The notes under the pieces are model-generated. The model worked only from the letters and a program-made list of their open reading frames with translations, ran no database searches and was not told where the DNA came from. A DNA stretch of 64,000 bases, from positions 124,001 to 188,000 of the forward strand of contig JAOALB010000081.1 in the NCBI GenBank assembly GCA_025331125.1, in the 5' to 3' direction. Of the stretch, positions 45,635 to 56,564 are shown one piece after another (position 1 is the stretch's first letter; each line of letters starts with the position of its first letter). The stretch comes from Mycogone perniciosa. Taxonomy: Eukaryota; Ascomycota; Sordariomycetes; Hypocreales; Hypocreaceae. The translations under genes were made by a program, and so were the position numbers.

Positions 45635-46609
45635 GGTTATTTCTTTATATATGAATGAAGTGTTATATGTGTAAACTTGTAATTATTTCAACACAGATCA
45701 GCTTGAATTGACGGTTTGGAAGTGAGTCACAGGCGATGTCTCCAACTGCCTGTCTGGATAGCCAAAGGCGAAGGAGAGAGAGTATGGAGTAGATATTGAA
45801 GGCTCAACACCCTCAATGGCTGTATTGTGTCTTGCAATGAAAATTTACACCGAACACACTGGACATGAAACAATTAACAGACATTGGGAGGGCAGAAGTT
45901 TGATAGAAGTCAGACTGCTGTATTAATTGCCAAGACTCAGCTACATCTTGAGGATCTGGAGGGCGCATATCGTATTGATTACGAAGCGCATAAGAAAGGT
46001 ACGGAGTACGAAGTACAAACTCCATCAATCAAGGTTGACAACTTGCCTTAGTCAGGGCTAAACCTCGGAGCACGCACGTGAAGATGTCTACACCGCCGCC
46101 AAGCACAGGGGGTACTTTGAGGTACAAGTAGTACAAGTGGTACAAGTGATGCAGACTCGGTACCTGTGCTCTGTACTTCGTACCAGAGCCAGAGCCAGAG
46201 CCAGAGCCACAGTTACGCCAAGACGGGGCAACTCAGGAGCTGTTCACTCACTACGCGCTTCCACCTCGACAAAACCTTTAAGACGAGTCTCTGCTCACCA
46301 CGAATTCAGTATTTCGATCAGAGACAAATAGTTCCCTCGCGCGATTATTGCGACTCCGAATACACGAGACAATTCAGCATTGCCATCACCGCATCCTTCC
46401 ATCTATCCATATTACTACTGCTATTATACACCACACTTCGCGAGCATCCGGCTCGTCGCATCCCACCTCCTGTGCTATGACGCGTTGTCGCTTCGTCCCA
46501 GAACCATAGCCAATACCACCATGCGCCTTCCTGCTCTTGCATGAGCCTCCGCGAAAACCGAACATCCGTGGAAGTTGCCGGTTGACACAATACGATACGA
46601 TACGATACG
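45635..46609. other. Intergenic: divergent promoter region with short tandem repeats
   Basis: 975 bp. It holds TACGGAGTA (46000) overlapping TACGAAGTA (46007), TACTTCGTA (46174), a hexamer run of CAGAGC units (46183-46210), and a TACGA pentamer repeated four times (46591-46610) that runs into the next start codon. Confidence 0.6.
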
Positions 46610-49600
46610 ATGCAACGCGAAACCGAGACACTTGGCGCGCGGCCAAACGGGCGCCCAGCAAGCCAACTATTGGTGAACCACCAGGATAGAAAGCCATTGT
46701 TCTCGTCCACGACCTCACGTGGGGATGAAAATGCGAAAGAACACGACTCAAGGAGGGCCAGTTTGATAGGGCGACCAGGAGATAGGGGCATGAGCGGTGG
46801 GGAGAACAGCCTGGCGTCCATACGGAGAACAAAATCGACATCTGAGTCGCAGAGCATCCTGTCTAACCGGAGAGATAGCAACGTTAGCATCGTGTCCTCC
46901 GGCGGCACACGCATTCCACGACTCAACAGCCTATCGCTTGCACGACGTCGGCCTATGACGCTGGCGGAGGCTTGGAGGATGGCTCAGGGTGAAGAGGGGG
47001 CAGCATCAGACGAGGGTGAAATAGCTTTGGGTAATGTCCCTGTTCAGCCCGTGGATGGATCGCCCAGCCCTGCGCCGCGGCCTTGGAGGACAAGAACCGC
47101 ATCGGATGAATCCAGCTTGCGCAAGATACTGGGAGAGGACCATCTGGACACCAAGGGACAGAGTAAGCCTCAGTCGGTACGCCACTCCCTTTCAAGCGGC
47201 ACGCTAGTGGCCAGCAAGGAAATTGGAACTGGCAGTTCTACGCCAAGATCCCCCGTGGTGTCGAGGCCGATGGGTGCTGGGAGAGGGATTGTAAGGATGG
47301 CCAGTAACGAAAGTCTCTCCCGCAGCCGGCCCAGCGACTGGAAAAGCCCGTCCATCCGGAGTCCAGCCCGTCTCAGCCGCTTTGGAGCATCTAGGGAAAG
47401 TCTCAATGGTGGTGATAGCGGTATTCCTGATCTCGTACCGGGTATTGAGGACATGACACGACCCTCCATCGAGCGGCCTTCCATCGAGCGACCTTCTGCA
47501 ATCCCGATGAATCCGTCCCCGGAAAAGAGTTTTGCGTGGCAGGTTGATGAAGACTTTACTGCTGGAGATTTGCAAGTGTCAGAAAGCCCCAGGATTAGGA
47601 TCGGGACTCGGCCGTTTGGAAACCGGCTGTTGTATGACGACAATGGCAAGCTGAACCTCGATTCCGTACCTCGACTCAGCAACCCCGGCTCCCGTAACAC
47701 GAAGTTGGATGAAATCATGTCACGGGAGCTGCAGGCTGGCAGCAATCTGCCAGTGCTGGACCGATCACGACCGAGACCGCAAAATACGAAGCTCGATGAC
47801 ATACGTTCCAGGGAGTCTCAAGTAGAGCATCAAATCCCTATTCCTAGCCGACATCTGGAGAGGCTCCGAAATACGAAGTTGGATGAGATTCGACAACGAG
47901 AGGCTGATGGATTATCCAGGCGAGCCTTTGCTGCAGCTCGGCTAGAGGAGATTAGAGAGCAAAACGCCATGTCGCGAGCCAAATCACCAGAAGAACCAAG
48001 GCCACAATCAAGTAGGGCACTGAGGAGACAATCTTCCAAGTCAGACCCCGTTCAGGAGTCAATTGCATTGCCCGCACGACCCAAAACAGCGTTTGAAGAA
48101 GATCTTGGCCGGCAGATACCAGACACGCCTGTGACCATCTTTAAGAGAGATCCTAGATTCGCACGGGAGGCTGCCGCATATAACTTGGACAAGGCAGATA
48201 TCGAGGAACGCGAAAAGGAGGACGACGGGGACGCACAGCTTGGTCCAGATTATAGGCGTATTGACGAGCAAGACCTGTTGCGACGGCTGGCGAGGGCTGC
48301 CAGCTCGAGTCCATCAGTGGCCGAAACAAAAGCAGAAAAACTGCCTACGCCTCCGCCACCTGGCAACCAAATCATAAAAACAAACCAAAATAACACTGAC
48401 AGATCAGAACCAGACCCGCTCCGCTCAAGACGCGCTTCAGACAATACCAGGAAAACGACCAGCGGCATTGTTATGGATTCTGAAAAGCCGAAACCGGTTG
48501 TAGGATTTACCGGCCTGCAACGCACACGGTCGGATTCTACTAAGAGCAAGCGATCCAGCATGCAGTCCGAACCCGATCCCACGGATAGGATAGAGGCGGA
48601 GATGAGCTTGTTTGCACCAGCGGAAAATCAGTCAGAGCGAGGATCCGTACGTGCACCATCTCCGCCCCCAGATTCAGATGATGAGAAGGGGGGTAAGGAT
48701 GAGGATAGGATGGCCGATGCAACACCAAAGCCCACCAAGCCCGACCCCCTGACGATGCCGACACCGAGAATAACAGGCGCCTACGTCGAGACACCAGCCA
48801 CGGTCAAGGTGGAAAAGATAGAAGTGCGGGAAGAACCGAAACCGCGGGCAGAGGCAAGGCCAACCGTGGAAGAGAAACCTGTTAAGCCGGAGCCTCCTGC
48901 GCCAATACTTCGCGATAGAAGAGCGAGTCTTGCGTGGAGAAGCAAAGATCAGGACACAGCGTCAGACCCCGGTGCACCTGACGACAGTGATGTCGGAATC
49001 ACCACGTCGGCAGCTGTGAGAAGGCCGCGTGCAAAATCACTGCCCCGGCGTAGACCGCCCATGAAGAACTCAGCCAAACCACCTTCTGTCAAAGATGACA
49101 TTCTAGAGCTGCAGCGGGCTTACAACATTGAGGATTCCACATTTGAGGATCTGGGTGAGGTTCTCTTGGGTCGCAAAGCAGCCTTGCGAACCAGCCTTCC
49201 TGTTCAACCGAGCCAGCGGGACTTTGAGGTCGACTTTGACTTCAAGACAGACCTCGCTACCGACATCAAGAAGGAGAAGAAGGGCAGCTTAGAACTAGAG
49301 GCATCTGACGGCGAGCTTGCGGTGATTAACAGGATGAGCAAATCACTCCGCACAGGGCTCTCATCAATCCGCAGCGCCAAGCAAGGCATCGAACGGCTCG
49401 AGGGTCATTTCTCCCAAGTCGAGAAACCACCGTTGCAGTCGAAGCTGTCAGCTGAAACGGCCTCTTCAGACATGACCCAAGACCATGGCCACCACAATCA
49501 TCGCAGTCCCGAAAAGGGCTGCCCGCATTGCGCAGCACGCCCCAACCCTCTGCTAATAGCGTACCTCCATCTCCCCATCCCACGCCTGTTCTACATGAAG

Positions 49601-50128
49601 CCCAAATTCCGCTTTAGCCTACTCGGTTTGGTATTGCTCGTACTCTCGATTTGGTCTGCGGCTGAGTCGACCATGTGCTCCCTGTACTGCCGACCAACCA
49701 CTTGTGTTGCCACATCCAAGACGCCTTGTGTCTGGTCCTTTGACGATCCCACGACGTTTGGCACAGCGATACCCATCAAGCTGGACCAGTGGATCACGGG
49801 TGGCTACGGACGCGAGATGTTTTCCAACGCCTACGAGGAGGCATATGACTGGATCACCGACATGCAGGACCTAGCGCTGGGGCGTGACCCCACGAGTGTG
49901 GATATGGAGAAGCTATCTTATGAGCAGAAACGCCGACTTCGCCGCCGACTTCGCAAGAAGGGCCTCGCTAAGCCTGCAAAGGTGCCGACGCCAGAGGAGA
50001 AGGCGAAATGGGATGCATGGCATGAGGCAAGATTGGCTAAGCAACGTGCAAAGGAGGCTCGGGAGATGGGCTATGTGGTGGATAACGATGCGGACGCAGC
50101 TGTGGGAGGAGATCAGCGAGTTGGGTAA
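46610..50128 (+). CDS. Large disordered protein with one C-terminal membrane segment
   Basis: Single exon, 1172 aa; I do not recognise a named family. The first 900 residues are low-complexity, rich in Ser, Arg, Pro and Glu. They contain a 29-residue tandem repeat whose units begin NTKLDEI / NTKLDDI / NTKLDEI (codons at 47696, 47783 and 47870, exactly 87 bp apart), plus a duplicated RPSIERPSIERPS. Near residue 980 is CPHC with PNPLLIAYLHLPIPRLF, then one hydrophobic helix at about 1002-1018 and a Cys-rich segment (MCSLYCRPTTC, KTPCVW). The last 70 residues form a basic helix. A single helix near the C-terminus with a long soluble N-terminus suggests a protein anchored in the nuclear envelope or ER, but this is inference. 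The start is set inside a pentamer repeat; the next Met is residue 61. Confidence 0.75.
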   Translation: MQRETETLGARPNGRPASQLLVNHQDRKPLFSSTTSRGDENAKEHDSRRASLIGRPGDRGMSGGENSLASIRRTKSTSESQSILSNRRDSNVSIVSSGGTRIPRLNSLSLARRRPMTLAEAWRMAQGEEGAASDEGEIALGNVPVQPVDGSPSPAPRPWRTRTASDESSLRKILGEDHLDTKGQSKPQSVRHSLSSGTLVASKEIGTGSSTPRSPVVSRPMGAGRGIVRMASNESLSRSRPSDWKSPSIRSPARLSRFGASRESLNGGDSGIPDLVPGIEDMTRPSIERPSIERPSAIPMNPSPEKSFAWQVDEDFTAGDLQVSESPRIRIGTRPFGNRLLYDDNGKLNLDSVPRLSNPGSRNTKLDEIMSRELQAGSNLPVLDRSRPRPQNTKLDDIRSRESQVEHQIPIPSRHLERLRNTKLDEIRQREADGLSRRAFAAARLEEIREQNAMSRAKSPEEPRPQSSRALRRQSSKSDPVQESIALPARPKTAFEEDLGRQIPDTPVTIFKRDPRFAREAAAYNLDKADIEEREKEDDGDAQLGPDYRRIDEQDLLRRLARAASSSPSVAETKAEKLPTPPPPGNQIIKTNQNNTDRSEPDPLRSRRASDNTRKTTSGIVMDSEKPKPVVGFTGLQRTRSDSTKSKRSSMQSEPDPTDRIEAEMSLFAPAENQSERGSVRAPSPPPDSDDEKGGKDEDRMADATPKPTKPDPLTMPTPRITGAYVETPATVKVEKIEVREEPKPRAEARPTVEEKPVKPEPPAPILRDRRASLAWRSKDQDTASDPGAPDDSDVGITTSAAVRRPRAKSLPRRRPPMKNSAKPPSVKDDILELQRAYNIEDSTFEDLGEVLLGRKAALRTSLPVQPSQRDFEVDFDFKTDLATDIKKEKKGSLELEASDGELAVINRMSKSLRTGLSSIRSAKQGIERLEGHFSQVEKPPLQSKLSAETASSDMTQDHGHHNHRSPEKGCPHCAARPNPLLIAYLHLPIPRLFYMKPKFRFSLLGLVLLVLSIWSAAESTMCSLYCRPTTCVATSKTPCVWSFDDPTTFGTAIPIKLDQWITGGYGREMFSNAYEEAYDWITDMQDLALGRDPTSVDMEKLSYEQKRRLRRRLRKKGLAKPAKVPTPEEKAKWDAWHEARLAKQRAKEAREMGYVVDNDADAAVGGDQRVG

Positions 50129-50433
50129 AGGATGAACCAATAATGGCTTTCTCGGTTGATACCCCCTGTTTTGTTCTTTTTAACGCAATCACGAAAAATA
50201 GGAATGGGATATACGAGTCTAGTAACAATAAAGAGCTCCGCACGGCATGATGAAAGGCACCCTTTTTTGGAATCGCCAACATAAAAGGGCGTTTTTCAAT
50301 GTCTATCCACCCTCTAGTCAAGATGACTGAAATAGATACAAAAAGAAACAACTCTTTTACAACGCCAAACGCCGCCCCAGTGGTATAAGACAGACACTCG
50401 TGATATACAACGGCTTCCTCCAGCTTTATCCCC
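50129..50433. other. Intergenic between convergent genes
   Basis: 305 bp; nothing specific is seen. Confidence 0.5.
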
Positions 50434-51265
50434 TTAATCCTCTATGCCACCCCACTCCTCATCCTCGTCATCGCTGTGCTTCTCATCTTGGTCCATTTCG
50501 TCGTCCTCATTCCCAACGACCCATGGCAGCCTCTCATCCGCATGGCTGTCCTGAGCACGCTGTCGAACCGACTTAACAGGACACCTCTTCAGCGCCTCAA
50601 CCATGCCTCCAATCGCCTCCACAAACGCTTTTGCCTTGGCATCCTCGCCAAGCACGCCCTCACGCTCCAGCTCATCAACCCAAATATCCAAAACATGCAA
50701 TCTCAGTCCCAGGGCAACTTTCCTCTCATCCTCCCCGTCGAAGCACCACTCCCGCAGCACGGCTAACACCTCCTCCACGCCTTTCCCCTCATACCCTCTC
50801 TCGCGCACCCAGCGCAGCTGCGCGGCGAATACCCTCCTCACCAACAACAGGAACTTGTCCAGCCGCAAGGCCTCGATGTGCGGCCACTGGGTCCCGAGAA
50901 CGGCCCAGAAGGCAGATAGCCAAGGCGCCACGCACGCGGGCTGTAGCTCGAAGAGCAGTGCTGCGAGGTCTGCTGCGAGGGCTTGCTGGGGCCGAGGACG
51001 GTCGGTCATCCAGAGGGCGTAGTAGAGTCCTGTCCAGAGCTTGCGGGCGTCGAGAGTGGGCAGCGTGCGACGGGAGGAGAGGAAGGCTTGCAGGGAGGAG
51101 AGCGATTCGACGCGGAGTTTGCGGTCTGTGGAGTAAGAATTTAGTTAGTCTTTTTTTTAAAAGGAGGAGGAGGAGGAGGAGGAAAGGAGACGGACCGCTG
51201 GAGGCGAGGTTCTTGATAAAGGGCATTTGTTGCGCGTCTGGCGCGGAAGCAGTGGCGGCGGCCAT
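50434..51265 (-). CDS. RRP1: Ribosomal RNA processing protein 1 (Nop52 family)
   Basis: Two exons, 51265-51196 and 51125-50434, flank a 70-nt intron (GTCCGT donor, ACTAAC branch, CCACAG acceptor); the product is 253 aa. The start MPFIKNLASS-DRKLRVESL and the block ARKLWTGLYYALWMTDRPRPQQ are characteristic of the Nop52/RRP1 family, an all-helical nucleolar protein needed for processing of 27S pre-rRNA to 25S and 5.8S. DKFLLLVRRVFAAQLRWV and LGLRLHVLDIWVDEL are further family helices. The C-terminus is acidic (DDEMDQDEKHSDDEDEEW). The intron carries a short AGG repeat (CCT on the coding strand). It is divergent from the E2 gene. Confidence 0.9.
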
Positions 51266-52339
51266 GGCGATGAACTGGTTTTATATGTATTAATGCGTTG
51301 AATCGGTTGTGTTCTTTGCAATTGAGGGGTTGTCGCAGCAAAACGACTCCCTGAAGCGCAATGAGGCCGATTTGACGATATTTTGGACACGAGGAATGGA
51401 GAGGATGGAAATTTTGCCCCGCTGGTGAGAACTGCGATTTGGAAAAATCAAGGTAAAGCGTCGGTGAGGGATTCGGTGAAGGGCCCACTTTGAGTTTTGA
51501 ACCATGGGTTCACCGAATCTGTTCATCAAGGTGACTGTAGTACTACTCTGTACTTCGTAGGTACTCTATTGCTATATCCGGAAGGGATGGTAGCAGTGAA
51601 CATGTTCCAAGGCATTCTGTATCTTAGGAGAGCATTGGTGAGAGCCCTTTTCACAACATATTAGATAGGTAGTACGGAGTACCTAGGCATGAGACACATA
51701 TCTCACGGAATGCGACATACATGCATACAGGCAGCAGCATTTTTACATGCAAACAAAGTCGCTTCCCGGCCATTGCCCAATAACCATTCAACGGGTCGTA
51801 GGCAGCCTTTTAGTGAGCGAACCCACTATAAATGATAAAATATCCCGCGTGCCGACAGCGACAGCGACAGCGTCGAGTCATAGCCGACTTCTGCTTCGTA
51901 TCGGCAAAGTACCTCCTCTCTCTCTGTACTTCGTGTGGGTATGGGATCCGGAACAACCCCACCATCGTCATAAGTCATAACTCCTACAACCAACTCTCGT
52001 TCATCACTCCCCCACCATCAACCACACAGAATCACAGCATTCGACTACGAATCCAACAAAAGCGATATCGGCGCGTTGCTTTGCCTACTTTCTTTAGTTT
52101 ACTTTACTTGGTGTTACTTCGCTTTCGATCTCCTCCTCCTCCTCCTCCTCCTCCTCCTCCTTTTCGAGTCGAGTCGAGTCAAGTCACGTCCGCGAGCAAA
52201 AGCTGTGCTGTGCCTTGAGCTATTAGATAGATGCAAGGAAGCTTGGGATAGCTCGACTCCGACAAGACGAGCCAAACGAGCAGAGCCTCTACGACATCAT
52301 CTCATCTCGAAGAACATCCCCAAACCGTCCATCTCCACC
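51266..52339. other. Intergenic: divergent promoter of RRP1 and the E2 gene
   Basis: 1.07 kb. It holds TACTTCGTA (51551), TACGGAGTA (51673) and, in the likely E2 5' leader, a TCC triplet run and GAGTC units. No gene is seen. Confidence 0.5.
52131..52160. repeat. (TCC)10 microsatellite
   Basis: A pure TCC triplet run in the presumed 5' leader of the E2 gene, followed by GAGTC units at about 52166-52180. Confidence 0.85.
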
Positions 52340-52907
52340 ATGTCAACCAAACGCATCACCAAGGTCCGTCTTCTCTCCCCCTTCCCCCTTCCACTCCTCT
52401 CCTCACCTCACCTCACCTCACCTAAACTAACCTCCATCTCCTCCTCAGGAATTCGCCGAAGTCTCCCAAAGCCCTCCCGAAGGTTTCACCATCTCCCTCC
52501 CCGCCAACTCCTCCGTTCACACCTGGCACATCACCCTCCGCGCTCCGCCTACATCGCCCTTCTTCCCAGGCCGCTTCGGCATCCTCCTCTCCCTGCCCAC
52601 CGACTACCCCTTCAAGCCCCCCGTCGTCAAGTTCACCACCCGCCTCTATCACCCCAACGTTACAAACGACAACCTCGGCAACGTCTGCCTCGCCATCCTC
52701 AAGTCCGAACACTGGAAGCCCTCCACCAAAATCATCTCCGTGCTCGAGGCCGTGCGCAACCTGCTTATCGAGCCGCAGCCCGATGATCCTCTCGAGGAGC
52801 GCATCGCAGACGAGTATCGCAATGACAGATTGATGTGGGAGCAGAAAGTCAAGACCCACGTGCAAAAATACGCCCTCGAGGACCCGGTCTTTCCGTCCCA
52901 GCCGTGA
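52340..52907 (+). CDS. Ubiquitin-conjugating enzyme E2
   Basis: Two exons, 52340-52363 and 52449-52907, flank an 85-nt pyrimidine-rich intron (GTCCGT donor, ACTAAC branch, CCTCAG acceptor); the product is 160 aa. The UBC fold is complete: YPFKPPVVKF, the HPN motif in LYHPNVTNDN, and the active-site Cys88 in GNVCLAIL. The C-terminal helix region (WKPSTKIISVLEAVRNLL, PDDPLEERIADEY) resembles UBE2L3-type enzymes more than Ubc4/5, but I cannot assign an orthologue. The intron sits after the eighth codon, a common place in fungal E2 genes, and carries a CACCT repeat. Confidence 0.92.
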
Positions 52908-53705
52908 AAGGGAGAGAAAATGCAATACGAACCAAGAAGGGCGGCGATGAGAAGAAACAACACGGTCAAAATGATGGTGATTCGTGTATAGCTTGGAACA
53001 TAGAATGACGGACATGAGCATGAGACGAGAGCAAAGGCTACGAGACATCTAACAAGGAGGAATGGCACGCGAGGCATTATAGAGCATCACAATCAAGATT
53101 GCCCTTATTATTATGAGCTGTTTCTGTCACAAACACGCAAGCATCGAGGCTTCATTCCATGACTCGTCATTTGAGTACGTACGTACGTGCATGCCGGCTG
53201 CCAATTACTCCTCCCTTTTCCCCTATTCTATCCAAAGTTTGTACATGCCCATCCGTCTATGCGCGAAACACAGATATAACTTATATCTTTCCCCGCCATC
53301 TCTGGCCAAACACTTTTGAAAGCATCCGTCGCTGGTTCCTCCAAACAGGAGCCATCCATGGGTTGCAGCCGTTACCATCATAATCTGCTAGAAACAAGAC
53401 GTGCTCTTCTTCCAGCACGCTAAAATGAAACGAAGAGCGAAACAGATAATAAAGAGAGAGAGAGAGAGAGAGAGGAAGACAGACAAGTTAGAACAAAAAC
53501 CAACAAAATACCCACGAAAGGAACTTGAAAACAAAATGCAATGCCTCGTAGGGAAATGCACCGTGGTCGTTCCCCTTAAAACTCGACCGTCCATCTCCAA
53601 ACGCCAGTCCGTGCCAGATTACAAGAACAAGGAAAATGTGGTATCGATGCAACTATCCCCCAACCAGCTCAGACTCTCGCCTCTGTACATCCATTTCTGC
53701 CGAGG
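52908..53705. other. Intergenic between convergent E2 and TBC genes
   Basis: 798 bp with ACGT repeats near 53174-53187 and an AG microsatellite; no gene is seen. Confidence 0.5.
53453..53474. repeat. (AG)11 microsatellite
   Basis: Uninterrupted AG dinucleotide run in the convergent intergenic region. Confidence 0.85.
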
Positions 53706-56564
53706 CTAAAGGCCCGTCACGGTCTTGCCGCGCTGTCGCTGCAAATCCTGCCTCACCTTGTCACGTCGTTCCTGTCGACGCTCTTCAATTACGTCTTGGC
53801 TGAGGTGATTAAACCCGTTGCGTCGCTTGAAACAGGCCTCCATAACCTTGTTTGCGTCAATCATCCGTCTGGGCATCGATTGCACCACACCAAACATCTC
53901 CATCGGATCCGCAACAGCCTTAATTTCCGACTCGCCCAGCTTGAAGATGGCCAGTGCTACTCGGAAAAGAGTCTTTGATCCTTCATAAAAGAAGACATCC
54001 CAAACGCGCAGCGTTGACTCTATGGGGAGGGTTCCGATATAACAACTCATAAACCAAGCCGTCATGCAGAGGGTGATGGGGGGTAGGCGCTCTGTCGACA
54101 AGCTTTGCGTATCCTTCCGCTTCAACAGTGGTGGCCTCGGTGATTTTCGCACCGACTTGCTCGTCATTGGTCGAACCACAGGCTCACTCTCCAACTCCCC
54201 TCCGATTTTGTCCCAGACACCGGGCATCGTGTCCCGCAGTTCCATCATCAAGACGCCGAGGTCCACCTTAGACCCTTCGAGACTCATCTCATGCGTTCCT
54301 GGGAGGTAGATGTGCGTGATGACGTTGAGCAGCCAAAAACATTGCTCCTCGGTCGCCACAAACAGAAGCAGAAGACCGGCAATGAAATTGAGGCTCTGGC
54401 AATAGCCGATACGAGGGTTATAAACCGAAAAGGCAAGCAACACTCGGCGAAGTGACGCGATGATCGGCGGTTCCCCTTCCAATCCCATTGGCCCTGGGCC
54501 GCTTCCGTCCGAGGCTGACCCCGTCATCGTGGATTGGCTTGCTCTTTCACTACTCGTCGTGGTGACGAGTAGGTCGGCAACTGAGGGCGATGGCTTGAAT
54601 TTGATATTGTCAGGAAATGTCCGGTGCAGGTCCCGCTCAATAGCCTCGATATCGACCTGCTTGGCTCTCCTAAGCAGCAGCTTATCATAGAGCCCAGCAT
54701 GTTTCGCCAAAATAGCCGGCCCACCCGCATAGTAAAACCACGCAGCCCCTCGCCAATCTGGAGGAATTCCCTTTCGAACAAATCTTTTGGTCTTGGCGTT
54801 CGGCGCTGGGAAACGGATAGGACGATCTGTCATCAATGCACTATCCTTGAGATAGGCAACCCACTTTCTCCGTCTGCGTGCAAGGTACTGAGAGTACCCC
54901 TTGTCCCAGGCATCGTACTGTTGTTTGGTTGTGAATTGGCTCGCCTTCTTGAATCCGTATCTGTCACGAGAGCCTGGCTCTTCGGGTTCAGCAACTGGAA
55001 GCGGAGCTGGAGATGGTGATGATGAACGCGAGTGTGTGATTGAGGGAGGCGAAATGACTGTCGGAGTAGCGGTGGGTTTTATATCATTTCGAGCACTGTC
55101 GAAGTCCACAGATGGTTCAGATTCGACTGTCCTAGCCGAGTCACGTCTGCTGGGAAAGCTCAGCTTGCGGTTACTGGATAAGGCCGGGACGGTTGAGGCA
55201 AAAGCAAGGCTGGTGAAGAGCATCTTGGATTGTCTTATCTCAGCGTCCAGAGCAGACTGTGCCGCAGGCAACGGGGGTACTGGGTCAATATTGATGTCGA
55301 AGTCGTCAAGCGGAGGGCGTTGTTGAGCTGGTTCGGACATGGCTGTCGTCGGACGTCGGTCTAGGCTTGGTGAAACATCCGACTTGTCATCGGTCTGGCC
55401 GTCTTCGTGACCTGCTTCGTGTGCATCTTTTTGGACGTCCTCCTGGTTGTCTTGGGTGTCGTCGTTGACCTGATTGACTTGATTATCCTGGATGTCCTCG
55501 TTGTCCTCGTTATCCTCGGTATCCTGATAATTGTAATAATCGGGATAATGGTCCTGATTCTCTTCGTCCTCGTCCTCGTCAGTGCAGAAGCCCTTCTCGT
55601 ACATGCCCATAACATCTTCCAAGCTAGGCTCATCTGCGTTGGCGTAGAGTGAGGAAACGGAGCTGTCCTTGGTCAATACACTGCTTCGCTCGGTGACAGT
55701 CGTGCCTGGGGCTGTCGAAGAAGTGAGTTGGGATCTGAAGCTTGACCGCAGTTCATCCTCAACCATCCAAGGCGCCGTGCCGTTGGTCGATGTATCAAGA
55801 CGGCCATTCCCAAAAGGGGGTCGAGGGCTTGCAACCGGCGGAGTGATGACATTCCTGGCTCGGTTGGTTCTTGAGTCGGGTCGATCATGGGCGGGCGGAA
55901 ATGACGGAGATTGAGCATAAACGAATGAAGACTTGGAAGAGACGGAAGGGCCTCGGGGCCGTTGCCATGAAGGTGTTGAGGGCGACCGATTGGCCGACTC
56001 TGGCATGAGATCGGAGGGCGGGAGGTAGGCGAGTCGGAGCTTAGCAGAGTCGGTAATGGGTTGCTTGATGCTTGGTTTCCGTGGCCTCGAGAAGTTTTCG
56101 ATGGGAGGGGGGTGGTCGTGTGGACGCATGTCGGCAAAGGATGACTTGGTAGGAGTCATAGGAGAATCATGCTGAGCTTCTGATATTATCCTGGAGATGT
56201 CACGGACAGGGAGTGGTGCTGCATGCTGGGACAAGGGTGGCTGTGGCTGAGGATGTGGCTGCTCATACCAGGCCGGGTGGGAAGCGAAGTTGGGTGATGT
56301 CGGACTATGCAGAAGATGAGAACCATTTGACAGCGAATCCCAGCGAGGCGAGAGAGGCAGCGAAGGAATCTGGGGCAGCTGAGGTGGTTTATCCGTGTCG
56401 AAATGTGCGGCGATGGGCGAGGACTGTGAAGTTAGGGGGGGTGTGGCAGACTTGATACGCGAGGCGTAGAGCGATACTTGGCGATTGCTACCATTACTGT
56501 CAGGTCTCTGCCGCGAGGCGGGGCCATGGCCGCCGTCCGAATGTGAGATGGCCATTGAATTCAT
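53706..56564 (-). CDS. TBC-domain Rab GTPase-activating protein
   Basis: Single exon, 952 aa. Roughly 590 N-terminal residues are disordered, rich in Ser and Pro, and include an Asn/Asp/Gln-rich acidic stretch (TEDNEDNEDIQDNQVNQ). The TBC domain covers about 597-880. The arginine finger is in IPPDWRGAAW (Arg605) and the glutamine finger in GYCQSLNFIAG (Gln723), so the protein should be an active dual-finger GAP for a Rab/Ypt GTPase. The linker between the fingers is longer than usual and Ser/Gly-rich. The C-terminal helix is basic (EERRQERRDKVRQDLQRQR). The Rab target is unknown. The start at 56564 is the first ATG; the frame is open upstream only from a TTG. Confidence 0.9.
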   Translation of the reverse strand: MNSMAISHSDGGHGPASRQRPDSNGSNRQVSLYASRIKSATPPLTSQSSPIAAHFDTDKPPQLPQIPSLPLSPRWDSLSNGSHLLHSPTSPNFASHPAWYEQPHPQPQPPLSQHAAPLPVRDISRIISEAQHDSPMTPTKSSFADMRPHDHPPPIENFSRPRKPSIKQPITDSAKLRLAYLPPSDLMPESANRSPSTPSWQRPRGPSVSSKSSFVYAQSPSFPPAHDRPDSRTNRARNVITPPVASPRPPFGNGRLDTSTNGTAPWMVEDELRSSFRSQLTSSTAPGTTVTERSSVLTKDSSVSSLYANADEPSLEDVMGMYEKGFCTDEDEDEENQDHYPDYYNYQDTEDNEDNEDIQDNQVNQVNDDTQDNQEDVQKDAHEAGHEDGQTDDKSDVSPSLDRRPTTAMSEPAQQRPPLDDFDINIDPVPPLPAAQSALDAEIRQSKMLFTSLAFASTVPALSSNRKLSFPSRRDSARTVESEPSVDFDSARNDIKPTATPTVISPPSITHSRSSSPSPAPLPVAEPEEPGSRDRYGFKKASQFTTKQQYDAWDKGYSQYLARRRRKWVAYLKDSALMTDRPIRFPAPNAKTKRFVRKGIPPDWRGAAWFYYAGGPAILAKHAGLYDKLLLRRAKQVDIEAIERDLHRTFPDNIKFKPSPSVADLLVTTTSSERASQSTMTGSASDGSGPGPMGLEGEPPIIASLRRVLLAFSVYNPRIGYCQSLNFIAGLLLLFVATEEQCFWLLNVITHIYLPGTHEMSLEGSKVDLGVLMMELRDTMPGVWDKIGGELESEPVVRPMTSKSVRKSPRPPLLKRKDTQSLSTERLPPITLCMTAWFMSCYIGTLPIESTLRVWDVFFYEGSKTLFRVALAIFKLGESEIKAVADPMEMFGVVQSMPRRMIDANKVMEACFKRRNGFNHLSQDVIEERRQERRDKVRQDLQRQRGKTVTGL

